DNA of 64,000 bases from Chitinibacter sp. SCUT-21 (lineage in GTDB: Bacteria > Pseudomonadota > Gammaproteobacteria > Burkholderiales > Chitinibacteraceae): contig CP102611.1 of assembly GCA_041874755.1 (NCBI GenBank), forward strand, positions 2,232,001 through 2,296,000. Direction: 5' to 3'. The notes under the pieces were generated by a model that did not search any database, had not been told where the DNA came from, and saw only the letters and a list, made by a program, of their open reading frames with translations. Every line of letters starts with the position of its first letter. Position 1 is the first letter of the stretch. Position numbers and translations under genes: made by a program. Shown piece by piece: positions 7,534 through 16,422 of the stretch.

Positions 7534-9510
7534 ATGAGCAATACCGTAAAAAAAATCGCCTATGCATTGGCTTTGAGTGGTCTGTGTAGCGCCGCGCAAG
7601 CGGATGGCAGCATGAATGAATCAATTAACAAAGCACTGCAGCCGACCGGCAGCGAGACTTCTTCTTCCGTGGTGGTGATTTATCCGGCCAAAAAAATCAT
7701 TACGATGGAAAAATCCCAAGCGACTGCCGAAGCCGTTGCGGTGATGGGCAAGCGAATTGTTGCGGTGGGTAGCATTGAGCAATTAAAGAAACAAGCAGCG
7801 CGACATCCACATACGGTTTATCGCATCGATAATAGCTTGAAAGATAAAGTGGTTATGCCGGGCTTTATTGACCAGCATTTGCACCCCATTTTGGGCGGCC
7901 TGACTTTGGCGACCGAAGTGATTGCGACCGAAGACTGGAATATGCCGGGCAAAACCTACAAGGCGGCGAATACACCAGAAGAATATCAATCGCGCCTGAA
8001 GACCGCTGAAAAGGCATTGTCAGACCCTAACGAGCCATTGATTAGCTGGGGCTACCATAAGCTATGGCATGGCGAATTAACGCGCGCGAAGCTCGACCAA
8101 ATTAGCAGCACGCGCCCGATTATCATTTGGCAGCGCTCTGCTCACGAAGTAATCTTAAATACTGCGGCGCTTAAATTACTCGATATTTCGGCGCAAGACG
8201 TCATGGGTAAGGGCTCGGCCAGCGAGATGTCCAACTACGCAGAAGGCCACTTCTGGGAGCAGGGCTTTATGAACACGAAGGTGATGCCAAGTGTCTTGGG
8301 CTTGATTGCTTCGCCAGAACGTTTGCGCTTTGGTTTGAAGCAAATGGTCGCTTACACCCACGCCAACGGCATCACGGCGTATAACGAGCCGGGCGCGATT
8401 GTGACGCCTGAAATGTGGAAACTGTACGAAGAAGTCTTGGGCGCGCCTGACACCCCAATGTATTCGACTTTCTTGGCGGACGGTCGCGGGATTGTCGATG
8501 CGGTCGGCTTGGATAGAGCACTGGACGCGGTTGAAGAAACCGTGGCTAAAGCACCAGAAGGCAGCGGTAGCAAGCTGATGTTCTTCCCGAAACAAATCAA
8601 ATTGTTTGCCGATGGCGCGATTATTTCGCAGTTGATGCAAATGAAAGAGCCCTACACCGATGGTCACAAAGGTGAATGGATGATTAATCCGGATGAGCTT
8701 GAGCGTCGCGCCAAATTATTCTGGGATGCGGGCTATCAGCTGCATATCCACGTGAATGGCGATTTGGGTGCTGAAGTGTTGTTGGCTACCTTAGAAAAGC
8801 GCATCAAAGAAACTCCGCGTCAAGATCACCGCTTTGTTGTGGTGCATTACGCCAATACGACAGAAGCTCAAGTCGGGCGCTTTGCTAAAAATGGCGCGAT
8901 CTTTAGTGTGAACCCATACTACCCAGTTGGCTTTGCCGATAAATACGCGGCGGGCTTAGGTAAAAAACGCGCTGATGTGATGGTCAGAAATGCGTCGATT
9001 TTGAAACACACCCAGCATTTATCTTTCCACTCAGATTTGCCAATGGCGCCAGCTGATCCATTGTTTTTGGCTTGGTCAGGCGTGAATCGGATTACGCCAA
9101 GTGGCCGTGTGGCGGGGCCAGAACAGCGAATTGGTGTCGATGCAGCTTTGCGTGCGATTACGATTGAAGCGGCGTATTCATGGCGCAAAGAAGATCTGAT
9201 TGGCTCAATCAAGCCAGGAAAGATTGCCAACTTTACCGTGCTTGAGCAAGACCCGTACAAAGTCGATCCGAAAAAACTCAAAGACATCCCTGTTTGGGGA
9301 ACGGTGTTTGAGGGTAAATTATTCCCTGTACCTGCTGAAAATAAACGCAAACAAGCGAGCGCAGCGCCAGCGGCAATCGCTCCTATGGCGTTAAATGTGA
9401 ATGCTGAAGATCAGCGGCGCATTAAGGCTGAAACGGATAATTGCCAGCTAGGTACATTGGCATCGATGGCGGCTACGGCGTATTCGCTCAATTTAGCCAA
9501 AGCCAAGTAA
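7534..9510 (+). CDS. exported amidohydrolase family 3 protein (YtcJ-like)
   Basis: I start it at ATG 7534, which follows GGGG at the right distance; the TTG 12 bases upstream has no ribosome site. The 658-residue product has a Sec signal peptide (MSNTVKKIAYALALSGLCSA, cleavage near AQA at 23). The metal-dependent amidohydrolase core then has GFIDQHLHP near 110-118, PKQIKLFADGA mid-protein, LHIHVNGD, VVHYAN and SFHSDLP, all typical metal-ligand regions of the YtcJ-like group. A C-terminal extension of about 60 residues with one Cys follows the barrel. The substrate is unknown; the family hydrolyses amide or ester bonds of small metabolites. It is transcribed divergently from the NemR-like regulator, so co-regulation is possible but unproven. 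Confidence 0.8.
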   Translation: MSNTVKKIAYALALSGLCSAAQADGSMNESINKALQPTGSETSSSVVVIYPAKKIITMEKSQATAEAVAVMGKRIVAVGSIEQLKKQAARHPHTVYRIDNSLKDKVVMPGFIDQHLHPILGGLTLATEVIATEDWNMPGKTYKAANTPEEYQSRLKTAEKALSDPNEPLISWGYHKLWHGELTRAKLDQISSTRPIIIWQRSAHEVILNTAALKLLDISAQDVMGKGSASEMSNYAEGHFWEQGFMNTKVMPSVLGLIASPERLRFGLKQMVAYTHANGITAYNEPGAIVTPEMWKLYEEVLGAPDTPMYSTFLADGRGIVDAVGLDRALDAVEETVAKAPEGSGSKLMFFPKQIKLFADGAIISQLMQMKEPYTDGHKGEWMINPDELERRAKLFWDAGYQLHIHVNGDLGAEVLLATLEKRIKETPRQDHRFVVVHYANTTEAQVGRFAKNGAIFSVNPYYPVGFADKYAAGLGKKRADVMVRNASILKHTQHLSFHSDLPMAPADPLFLAWSGVNRITPSGRVAGPEQRIGVDAALRAITIEAAYSWRKEDLIGSIKPGKIANFTVLEQDPYKVDPKKLKDIPVWGTVFEGKLFPVPAENKRKQASAAPAAIAPMALNVNAEDQRRIKAETDNCQLGTLASMAATAYSLNLAKAK

Positions 9511-9526
9511 AGCGATTTACTCCCAC

Positions 9527-9552
9527 AGCCCCTTGCTCGCAAGGGGCTTTTT
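9527..9552 (+). terminator. intrinsic terminator of the amidohydrolase gene
   Basis: AGCCCCTTGC and its complement form a 9-10 bp GC-rich stem with a tiny loop, followed by TTTTT. It is 17 bases past the stop codon. Confidence 0.85.
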
Positions 9553-9634
9553 GCTGCCTGTCGTTTCGGCATTAGTTAAGGCTAGCGAGGCAGGGAGGCA
9601 AGGTCTATATCCTGTTAGAGAACAGGAGAGCCGC

Positions 9635-10825
9635 ATGAGCCCAGAACAAGCCCTGAAAACCATGCACGATTTATTGCGGATGATGATTCAGCATAAAGCG
9701 TCCGATTTATTTATTGCTGATGATTTCCCGCCTGCGATGAAGATTAACGGCAAGATGACGCCGGTGGGGCAGCAAAAGCTCAATGCCGTTGCAACGCGGG
9801 CCTTGGCTTACGCGATTATGCGGCCCGATCAGCGTGCCGAATTTGAAGAAGAATTTGAATGCAATTTCGCGATCAGCCCCGAAGGCATCGGGCGCTTTCG
9901 CGTGAATGTGTTTATGCAGCAAGAAAAAGTCGGCATGGTGCTGCGCACGATCACCAGCAAGATCCCCAATTTCGATGAAATGGGGCTGCCGAAGATTTTA
10001 AAAGAAGTGATGATGAGCAAGCGCGGGCTGGTGCTGCTGGTGGGCGGCACTGGTTCGGGTAAATCAACGACGATGGCGGCGATGATTGATTATCGCAATG
10101 AAAACAGCCACGGCCATATCATCACGATTGAAGACCCCGTTGAATACCTGCATAAAAACAAAAACTGTCTGATTACACACCGCGAAGTCGGGCGCGATAC
10201 CAAGGGCTGGTTTAATGCGCTGAAAAACACGCTACGCCAAGCGCCGGATGTGATTTTGATTGGCGAGATTCGCGACCGTGAAACAATGGAATACGCGATG
10301 AATTTCGCCGAAACCGGCCATTTGTGCATGGGCACGCTGCACGCGAATAGCTCAAATCAGGCACTCGAGCGGATTGTGAATTTCTTCCCCGAAGAGCGCC
10401 ACCCGCAACTGTATATGGATTTATCGCTGAATATGCGCGGCATTATCTCGCAACGCTTGGTGCCGACGCCCGACGGGAAGGGGCGCTGCGCTGCGATTGA
10501 GATTTTGCTCAATACGCCGCTGGTCGCCGATATGATTTTCAAAGGCGACGTTGGCGGCGTGAAAACCGCGATGCAAAAATCGCGCGAGCTAGGCATGCAG
10601 ACCTTTGATATGGCGCTATTTGATTTGTACGAAGCGGGCAAAATCAGCATGGAAGAAGCGCTGAAAAATGCCGACTCGCTGAACGAATTGCGTTTGAATA
10701 TTAAGCTCAATAGCAAGCATCATCGCAAAGAAGAGCACAGTAGCGGCTTGGATCATTTGTCGCTGGAAGTGCACGAAGAGCCTGAAGTGGTGGAAGAGGG
10801 CGCTGAGGGTGAGAAAAAAGAATAG
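9635..10825 (+). CDS. pilU: PilT/PilU family type IV pilus twitching ATPase, PilU type
   Basis: The ATG at 9635 follows AGGAGAG and gives 396 residues; the longer frame upstream runs through the preceding terminator and is rejected. It is a hexameric secretion-superfamily ATPase with Walker A GGTGSGKST near 137-145, the Asp box ITIEDPVEY, Walker B VILIGEIRDRETM and the His box ETGHLCMGTLHANS. The wording of the His box and the long acidic C-terminus (rich in Glu, ending GEKKE) favour PilU over PilT. PilU assists PilT in pilus retraction at the cytoplasmic face of the inner membrane. pilT is not next to it in this window. It stands alone between two terminators. Confidence 0.88.
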   Translation: MSPEQALKTMHDLLRMMIQHKASDLFIADDFPPAMKINGKMTPVGQQKLNAVATRALAYAIMRPDQRAEFEEEFECNFAISPEGIGRFRVNVFMQQEKVGMVLRTITSKIPNFDEMGLPKILKEVMMSKRGLVLLVGGTGSGKSTTMAAMIDYRNENSHGHIITIEDPVEYLHKNKNCLITHREVGRDTKGWFNALKNTLRQAPDVILIGEIRDRETMEYAMNFAETGHLCMGTLHANSSNQALERIVNFFPEERHPQLYMDLSLNMRGIISQRLVPTPDGKGRCAAIEILLNTPLVADMIFKGDVGGVKTAMQKSRELGMQTFDMALFDLYEAGKISMEEALKNADSLNELRLNIKLNSKHHRKEEHSSGLDHLSLEVHEEPEVVEEGAEGEKKE

Positions 10826-10878
10826 GGGGTATGCGTTGCTAGGTTAATAAGGCGTTGATCTTTATTAATATACCTAAT

Positions 10879-10910
10879 AAAAAAGCGATCTCTGTAGAGA
10901 TCGCTTTTTT
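10879..10910. terminator. bidirectional terminator between pilU and secA
   Basis: AAAAAAGCGATCTCT and its complement flank a 2-4 base loop, with A and T runs on the two sides. It serves the convergent pilU (plus) and secA (minus) genes. Confidence 0.9.
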
Positions 10911-10930
10911 CTAACTAGCTACTTAGCGCC

Positions 10931-13672
10931 TTAAGCCAATTGGCCGTGGCACTGTTTGTATTTCTTGCCTGAACCACATGGGCATGGATCGTTACGACCT
11001 ACGCCGCTGAACTGGATTTTCGGGCCGCCTTCTTGTTGCATTGCTGCCATCAAGACTTCACGGATTTTTTCTTCATCGCCGCTTGCCAATACCGCTTCGA
11101 TATCAGCGTGGGTAAATTGCATTGCCGATTCCGGAATTGCGTGTTGCTCAACGGCTTGTACATCTTCAGGGCTACGTACTTGCACCGTCATCACGATCTG
11201 CAAGACATTGCGCTTGATTTGCTCGAGCAAGGCGGAGAACAGCTCAAATGCTTCGCGCTTGTATTCTTGCTTCGGATTTTTCTGCGCGTAGCCACGCAGG
11301 TGGATACCTTGGCGCAGATGATCCAAGGCCGACAAATGTTCGCGCCAGTATTGGTCTACGTGCTGCAGCAAGACTGAGCGCTCGAAGTTGCGGAAGTTGG
11401 TTTCCGATGCTTGCTCTACTTTCGCGTCGTACGCGGCTTTGGCAGCCGCCACTACGCGCGCTTTCATCTCTTCGATACTCAGCGTTTTCTCGTTCTCAAC
11501 CCAGTCGCTAACGTTCACGCCAACGTGCAATTCGTTCATCGCACGCTCAAGGCCTTCGGCGTCCCACAACTCTGGCATTGAATCGGGTGGTAGGTATTGG
11601 TCAACGACCTCACTCACATAGCTATCGCGCATCGCGGCGATGGTAGCGGCCACTTCGCTGCTTTCCAGAATTTCATTACGCTGGCTGTAGATCGCTTTGC
11701 GCTGCTCGTTCGCGACATCATCGTATTCGAGCAATTGTTTACGCATATCGAAGTTACGGCCTTCGACTTTACGCTGCGCAGATTCAATCGCACGCGACAC
11801 CATACCGGCTTCGATCGGCTCGCCTTCTGGCATTTTCAGCTTGTCCATCACGAAGGCCACGCGATCACCAGCGAAAATACGCAGCAAAGTGTCTTCGAGT
11901 GACAGGTAGAAGCGGCTAGAGCCCGGGTCACCTTGACGACCTGAACGACCACGTAACTGATTGTCGATACGACGTGAGTCGTGACGCTCGGTACCGATGA
12001 TGTGCAAACCTCCTGCCGCCAACACCGCATCGTGCTTCACTTGCCACTCGGCTTTCAGTGCGGTGATTTGTGCCGCTTTTGCCGCTTCGTCTAGGCTTTC
12101 ATCGGCTTCGATGTCTTTAATTTCACGCTCGATACTGCCGCCCAACACGATGTCGGTACCGCGACCGGCCATATTGGTAGCGATGGTGACCTGACCCGCG
12201 CTACCGGCTTGCGCGACGATTTGCGCTTCTTTAGCGTGGTGTTTGGCGTTCAAGACATTATGTGCGATGCCTTCTTTGGTCAGAATGTTAGACAGCAATT
12301 CTGATTGTTCAATCGACGTGGTACCAACCAGCGTAGGCTGGCCGCGTTCTACGCAGCCTTTAATGTCTTTGATGATCGCGTTGTATTTTTCGTTCGCAGT
12401 TTTGAATACCTGATCTTGTCTATCATCGCGAATCATCGGTTTATTGGTCGGGATAATCACCGTTTCCAAACCGTAGATTTGCTGGAATTCGTACGCTTCA
12501 GTATCCGCCGTACCGGTCATGCCCGATAGCTTGCTGTACATACGGAAGTAGTTTTGCAGCGTAACCGTCGCCAGTGTTTGGTTTTCTTGCTGGATTTCAA
12601 CGCCTTCTTTGGCTTCAACGGCTTGGTGCAAGCCTTCAGACCAACGACGGCCCGACATCAAACGGCCCGTGTGTTCGTCAACGATGATCACTTCACCGTC
12701 CATCACCACATAGTGTTGGTCTTTCACGAACAAGGCGTGTGCACGCAGCGCAGCATTTAAATGGTGAATCAGGCTGATGTGCGCCGCGGCGTACAAGCTA
12801 TCGCCCTCTGGCAACAAGCCCATTTGCGTCAGGATTTCTTCCACGTGCTCATGACCGCTTTCTGACAGCATGACCGTGTGCGCTTTTTCGTCAACCCAGT
12901 AATCACCTTCGCCGTCTTCAGCTTCTTGGCGCTTGAGTTGGCTAGGAATCGAGTTCATCGCCAAATACAAATCGGTATTGTCGTCCGCTGGGCCAGAAAT
13001 AATCAGCGGGGTACGCGCTTCGTCGATCAGAATCGAATCCACCTCGTCGACGATGGCGAAATTCAAGCCACGTTGTACGCGTTCTTCAACGCTAAACACC
13101 ATATTGTCGCGCAGGTAGTCAAAGCCGAATTCGTTATTGGTACCGTAGGTAATATCGCAGGCGTAAGCCGCCTTTTTGTCTTCGTGCGCCATTTGACCCA
13201 GGTTCACACCACAAGTCAGACCCAAGAAGTTAAACAACTTGCTCATCTGATTGCAGTCACGCTGTGCCAAGTAATCATTCACCGTAATCACGTGAACGCC
13301 GTTGCCAGTTAAGGCATTGAGGTAAGCGGCCAAAGTCGCCACCAGCGTTTTACCTTCACCGGTACGCATTTCGGAAATCTTGCCTTGGTGGTGCACCAGA
13401 CCACCAATAAGCTGCACGTCAAAGTGACGCATGCCCAAAGCGCGCTTACCGCCTTCACGGCACACTGCGAATGCTTCGGGCAGAATTTGATCGAGGGTTT
13501 CGCCTTTAGCGAGACGAGCCTTGAATTCATCGGTTTTGCCACGTAGTTCGGCGTCAGATAAAGCGGAGATTGACGGCTCTAGCGCATTAATCTGCTTGAC
13601 GATGGCACCGTATTGCTTCAACAAACGGTCGTTACGGCTTCCAAATACTTTTTTCAGCAGATTCGAGATCAT
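10931..13672 (-). CDS. secA: preprotein translocase ATPase SecA
   Basis: A 913-residue protein of standard length. It has the N-terminal DEAD motor with Walker A in [11 protein letters not shown], the substrate-binding insertion, [18 protein letters not shown] as Walker B region, and [20 protein letters not shown] in the second motor domain. The helical scaffold follows, then a C-terminal SEC-C zinc motif [17 protein letters not shown]. It drives post-translational export through SecYEG and binds SecB through the zinc tail. It is encoded downstream of an M23 peptidase gene on the same strand, with a 115-base gap. A small hairpin (GCCTC ATC GAGGC, near 13689-13701) lies just upstream of its start. 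Confidence 0.97.
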   Translation of the reverse strand: MISNLLKKVFGSRNDRLLKQYGAIVKQINALEPSISALSDAELRGKTDEFKARLAKGETLDQILPEAFAVCREGGKRALGMRHFDVQLIGGLVHHQGKISEMRTGEGKTLVATLAAYLNALTGNGVHVITVNDYLAQRDCNQMSKLFNFLGLTCGVNLGQMAHEDKKAAYACDITYGTNNEFGFDYLRDNMVFSVEERVQRGLNFAIVDEVDSILIDEARTPLIISGPADDNTDLYLAMNSIPSQLKRQEAEDGEGDYWVDEKAHTVMLSESGHEHVEEILTQMGLLPEGDSLYAAAHISLIHHLNAALRAHALFVKDQHYVVMDGEVIIVDEHTGRLMSGRRWSEGLHQAVEAKEGVEIQQENQTLATVTLQNYFRMYSKLSGMTGTADTEAYEFQQIYGLETVIIPTNKPMIRDDRQDQVFKTANEKYNAIIKDIKGCVERGQPTLVGTTSIEQSELLSNILTKEGIAHNVLNAKHHAKEAQIVAQAGSAGQVTIATNMAGRGTDIVLGGSIEREIKDIEADESLDEAAKAAQITALKAEWQVKHDAVLAAGGLHIIGTERHDSRRIDNQLRGRSGRQGDPGSSRFYLSLEDTLLRIFAGDRVAFVMDKLKMPEGEPIEAGMVSRAIESAQRKVEGRNFDMRKQLLEYDDVANEQRKAIYSQRNEILESSEVAATIAAMRDSYVSEVVDQYLPPDSMPELWDAEGLERAMNELHVGVNVSDWVENEKTLSIEEMKARVVAAAKAAYDAKVEQASETNFRNFERSVLLQHVDQYWREHLSALDHLRQGIHLRGYAQKNPKQEYKREAFELFSALLEQIKRNVLQIVMTVQVRSPEDVQAVEQHAIPESAMQFTHADIEAVLASGDEEKIREVLMAAMQQEGGPKIQFSGVGRNDPCPCGSGKKYKQCHGQLA

Positions 13673-13787
13673 ATTGCTACCACATGACGGCCTCGATGAG
13701 GCTCAGTTTTTATTAATCGACAAAGGCCTATGCCCAATTGCGGGCTGGCTGACCTTAGTTGGCTCCACCCTGCCTATTTTTCAAGGC

Positions 13788-14672
13788 TTACTTAGTGACT
13801 TGTGCATAGTTGGATTGACCCGCGTCAAGAAAGCGCATTGGATTTTGCGCCACGCCGCGGTAGCGGATTTCAAAATGCAGGTGAGGCCCGGTTGAGCGCC
13901 CGGTGCTACCGAGCAAAGCCACTCTTTGGCCCACTTGCACCGTGTCTCCCACTTTGACCAACAGTTGGCTCGCGTGAGCATAACGGCTGGTTAAGTCTTT
14001 ACCATGATCAAGCTCGACCATATTACCATATTGAGGGTGGTAAGCTGCATACACGACCCTACCTGTGGCGGCGGCTACAATAGGGGTGCCAGTATCACCC
14101 TGATAATCGATGCCTTCGTGAAATACTTGTGTGCCGCGAAATGGGTCAACGCGCCAGCCAAAGCTCGATGATTGAGGTGCGATCTTTAGTGGCGAATGGC
14201 GCGGTAAATAGCTCGCGTCGGGCGTCATTAAAATGGCTTCGGCGAGTGTGAGTTGGTCTATCATCGCGGCCATTTTGGCGTCGGTGTCTTGCAGCAATTG
14301 TCGCAGGCCAGACACCGCAAAAGGCTGGCCGTTGTACGCTAATCCGCCTTGCGGTGCATCGGTTTTGCTTAAAAAGGGTTTAATATCAATACCGGTTTTA
14401 TCGCCCACCCGATTGGCTAAGCCATCAAGCCGCGTGAGTTTGGCTTGTAATTGCCCGACTTGGACTGCAAGTGCATCAATTTCATTTTGCCTTGCGTGTT
14501 GCCCGGGCATCAGACGCAATAGAGGTTCAACCCGATTGGGTGCAAATAACATACCCAGGCCAAAAGCGGCCGCACCGATTAATATCGTCAGCGCCAAGCC
14601 AATGATGCTGAGCTCGCGCGGCCCGAGTGAAATGGCTTTATCGAGCCGATGTGAGACCACAATGATATTCAT
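13788..14672 (-). CDS. membrane-anchored M23 (LytM-type) peptidase
   Basis: A 294-residue protein. One membrane helix at about 20-43 is followed by a periplasmic coiled region (about 60-150) and a C-terminal M23 domain. The zinc-ligand motifs are HEGIDYQGDTGTP (HxxxD) and GPHLHFEIR (HxH). Both are intact, so it may be an active peptidoglycan endopeptidase rather than a degenerate activator of the EnvC/NlpD kind. Genes of this type commonly sit beside secA in betaproteobacteria. It starts at ATG 14672, and the divergent DUF721 gene begins only 14 bases away, so the two promoters must overlap the coding starts. Confidence 0.88.
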   Translation of the reverse strand: MNIIVVSHRLDKAISLGPRELSIIGLALTILIGAAAFGLGMLFAPNRVEPLLRLMPGQHARQNEIDALAVQVGQLQAKLTRLDGLANRVGDKTGIDIKPFLSKTDAPQGGLAYNGQPFAVSGLRQLLQDTDAKMAAMIDQLTLAEAILMTPDASYLPRHSPLKIAPQSSSFGWRVDPFRGTQVFHEGIDYQGDTGTPIVAAATGRVVYAAYHPQYGNMVELDHGKDLTSRYAHASQLLVKVGDTVQVGQRVALLGSTGRSTGPHLHFEIRYRGVAQNPMRFLDAGQSNYAQVTK

Positions 14673-14686
14673 TGGAATCCTTGTTA

Positions 14687-15118
14687 ATGAGTAAAACAGC
14701 TAATTTTTCACAACTGGTCGATGGTGATTACCAGCTCAAACGCTTGGTAAAACAGCTTGATCAGTACAACCAGTTGCTCAATATTGTGCGCTCTGCCGTA
14801 GCGCCTGAATTAGCGCGAGTCTGCCAAGGTACGGCTTGGTCGGGTTCATCCTTGCTCGTTGCGGTGCCCAGCAGCGCGGCAGCGACGCGTTTGCGACAGG
14901 CTGAACCCGCTATTTTGGCCGCACTGGCCCAAGCTGGTGTGCACGCTACCGCAATCCGCGCCAAGGTGCAAGTGGCGCTGCAGCAAGGAAATCCGCTACA
15001 AACCAAGAGCTTACGAATGACTGCACCAGCGAAAGCGGCTTTTTCTGAGCTGCAATCTCAGGTTGACGACCCAGAATTAAAAGCCGCCTTGGCGAATTTA
15101 CTGCGTCACCATAAATAA
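14687..15118 (+). CDS. DUF721 protein, DciA-like helicase-loader candidate
   Basis: A 143-residue protein starting at ATG 14687; a TTG 15 bases upstream is possible but has no ribosome site. The N-terminal half has the DUF721 pattern: VKQLDQYNQLLNIVRSAVAP, then a hydrophobic beta segment LLVAVPSSAAATRLRQ. DUF721 includes DciA, the loader of replicative helicase DnaB in bacteria lacking DnaC or DnaI. This copy is short and its C-terminal half (rich in Ala, Lys and Gln) is not a known fold. It is divergent from the M23 gene and near secA, the usual place for this family in betaproteobacteria. The function is by family, not shown here. Confidence 0.75.
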   Translation: MSKTANFSQLVDGDYQLKRLVKQLDQYNQLLNIVRSAVAPELARVCQGTAWSGSSLLVAVPSSAAATRLRQAEPAILAALAQAGVHATAIRAKVQVALQQGNPLQTKSLRMTAPAKAAFSELQSQVDDPELKAALANLLRHHK

Positions 15119-15139
15119 AATTTTGCGTCTGTCGCGGGC

Positions 15140-15300
15140 AAAAAAAACGGGCGCCGATTTTGCAAAAGGCGCCCGGTCAACAGGGAGGAGATGAGCAAAA
15201 TGCACACTATGCATTGCACACTTAATGATCAGAGTATGGGCGTACCCCATGGTTCCCAAGGGGTGGTGTAAATATTCACGCATTGCCTTGTTCTGCCTTG
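15140..15300 (-). ncRNA. candidate small regulatory RNA with anti-Shine-Dalgarno motif
   Basis: Read on the minus strand, three hairpins occur in order. The first is CCCCTTGG, loop GAA, CCATGGGG (15263-15245, one mismatch). The second is AATGCA, 5 bases, TGCATT (15215-15199). Then comes an unpaired CTCCTCCC stretch (15190-15183). The third is CGGGCGCC, 12 bases, GGCGCCCG (15175-15148), followed by eight T (15147-15140), a textbook Rho-independent terminator. TTGACG at 15334-15329 with an AT-rich -10 (AATACA, 15312-15307) would start the transcript near 15300. C-rich single-stranded anti-SD motifs are typical of Hfq-binding sRNAs in Neisseria and Rhodobacter. No protein gene on this strand would need the terminator. 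The 5' end is a guess. Confidence 0.55.
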
Positions 15301-15306
15301 TCGCGT

Positions 15307-15334
15307 TGTATTTATACCCACTTTCACCCGTCAA
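15307..15334 (-). promoter_or_regulatory. candidate promoter of the small RNA
   Basis: Minus strand: TTGACG (15334-15329), 16 bases, AATACA (15312-15307). The overlapping TATAAA (15316-15311) is an alternative -10 but would be too close to the -35. Confidence 0.35.
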
Positions 15335-15384
15335 ATTTGAATTAAATTTCAACCGCAAACTGCTTATTACGGCGTAGTTAAGAC

Positions 15385-15390
15385 TATAAT
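15385..15390 (+). promoter_or_regulatory. -10 element of the uppP promoter
   Basis: A perfect TATAAT lies 35 bases upstream of the uppP ATG. The -35 region (around 15362-15367) is a poor match. A start site near 15397 would give a leader of about 28 bases. Confidence 0.5.
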
Positions 15391-15424
15391 CGCGCCCAAT
15401 TATTTGAAACTGCATAGGTAGGTC

Positions 15425-16249
15425 ATGGATCCGATTTTATTGTTTCACTCCTTGATCATGGGTTTGGTCGAAGGGATTACCGAATTCCTGCCAATCTCGT
15501 CGACGGGGCATTTGATTTTGACCGGCGATTTGCTTAATTTCTTGAGCAAAGAAAAACGTGAAGTCTACGAAATTTTCATTCAGCTTGGCGCGATGCTGGC
15601 GGTGGTGTGGGAATACCGCGCGAAAATTGGAAATACCTTTAAAGGCGTGAGCCACCCAGGTAGCGAGCGCAATTTATTACTCGGCATTGTGATCGCGTTT
15701 ATTCCCGCTGCGATCATGGGCAAATTGTTTTCCGAGCACATCAAAGCGGTGTTGTTTAACCCCATCGCCGTGTCGATTGCGTTTATCGTCGGTGGTTTGA
15801 TTATTCTGTGGGCGGAAAAACGTCAGCACAAAGTAACCATTGAAACCGTGGATGATTTATCGCTCAAAGACGCGCTGAAAGTGGGGCTATGCCAATGCTT
15901 GGCATTGATTCCAGGGACGAGTCGTTCGGGCGCGACGATTATCGGCGGTATGTTTTTAGGCTTATCGCGTAAAGCGGCGACCGAGTTTTCATTTTTCTTG
16001 GGGATTCCAACGCTGGGCGCGGCGTCTTTGTATAGCTTGATCAAGCATCGCCATGTGCTCGATAGCGCCGACATTGGCATCTTTGCCGTTGGCTTTATTT
16101 CGTCTTTTATCTTTGCGTTTATCGCGATCCGCGCCTTGATTCGCTTTATTTCAACGCACACTTTCGTGGTGTTTGCGTGGTATCGCATCGCCTTTGGTTT
16201 GATCGTGTTGGCGACCTGGCATTTTGGTTTGGTGAATTGGAATGCTTAA
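15425..16249 (+). CDS. uppP: undecaprenyl-diphosphate phosphatase UppP (BacA)
   Basis: A 274-residue integral membrane protein with about eight hydrophobic segments. It has both family signatures: EGITEFLPISSTGH near 16-29 (Glu-rich catalytic region) and PGTSRSGATIIGG near 165-177 with the catalytic Arg and Ser. It dephosphorylates undecaprenyl diphosphate at the periplasmic face to recycle the lipid carrier for peptidoglycan and other polymers. It also confers bacitracin tolerance in many species. The length is normal. The start is ATG 15425 after TAGGTAGGTC. It is monocistronic, ended by a strong terminator. Confidence 0.96.
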   Translation: MDPILLFHSLIMGLVEGITEFLPISSTGHLILTGDLLNFLSKEKREVYEIFIQLGAMLAVVWEYRAKIGNTFKGVSHPGSERNLLLGIVIAFIPAAIMGKLFSEHIKAVLFNPIAVSIAFIVGGLIILWAEKRQHKVTIETVDDLSLKDALKVGLCQCLALIPGTSRSGATIIGGMFLGLSRKAATEFSFFLGIPTLGAASLYSLIKHRHVLDSADIGIFAVGFISSFIFAFIAIRALIRFISTHTFVVFAWYRIAFGLIVLATWHFGLVNWNA

Positions 16250-16296
16250 GAGTATTGCTCTGTGACTTAGTTAGGGTAACTCCCTTGTTAATATAC

Positions 16297-16319
16297 CCCA
16301 CGCGATGCGTGGGTTTTTT
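16297..16319 (+). terminator. intrinsic terminator of uppP
   Basis: CCCACGC (16297-16303), a 3-base loop, GCGTGGG (16307-16313), then six T. The GGGTATAT-type motif (16291-16298, minus sense) overlaps its left arm. Confidence 0.85.
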
Positions 16320-16389
16320 ATGTGCGTTTGATAGTAATGATGCTGGGGGCACGGGCTTTTGCTAATCCCTGTATGTGCACTGCGGTGAT

Positions 16390-16405
16390 ATAGTCGATCG
16401 ACTAT
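16390..16405. promoter_or_regulatory. 16-bp perfect palindrome, candidate operator
   Basis: ATAGTCGATCGACTAT ends 17 bases before the start of the M14 gene, directly upstream of its ribosome site AAGGAG. A repressor bound here would block transcription or early elongation. No adjacent regulator gene suggests which family binds. Confidence 0.45.
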
Positions 16406-16422
16406 TTCAAAGGAGCTGGAAG

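Noticed and set aside
9533..9634. 34-codon N-terminal extension of the PilU frame
   Set aside because: It crosses the terminator of the amidohydrolase gene. The ATG at 9635 has a good ribosome site and matches the usual PilU start.
15098..15415. 105-codon minus-strand frame upstream of uppP
   Set aside because: It runs through the candidate sRNA hairpins and terminator and over the uppP promoter; composition is not protein-like.
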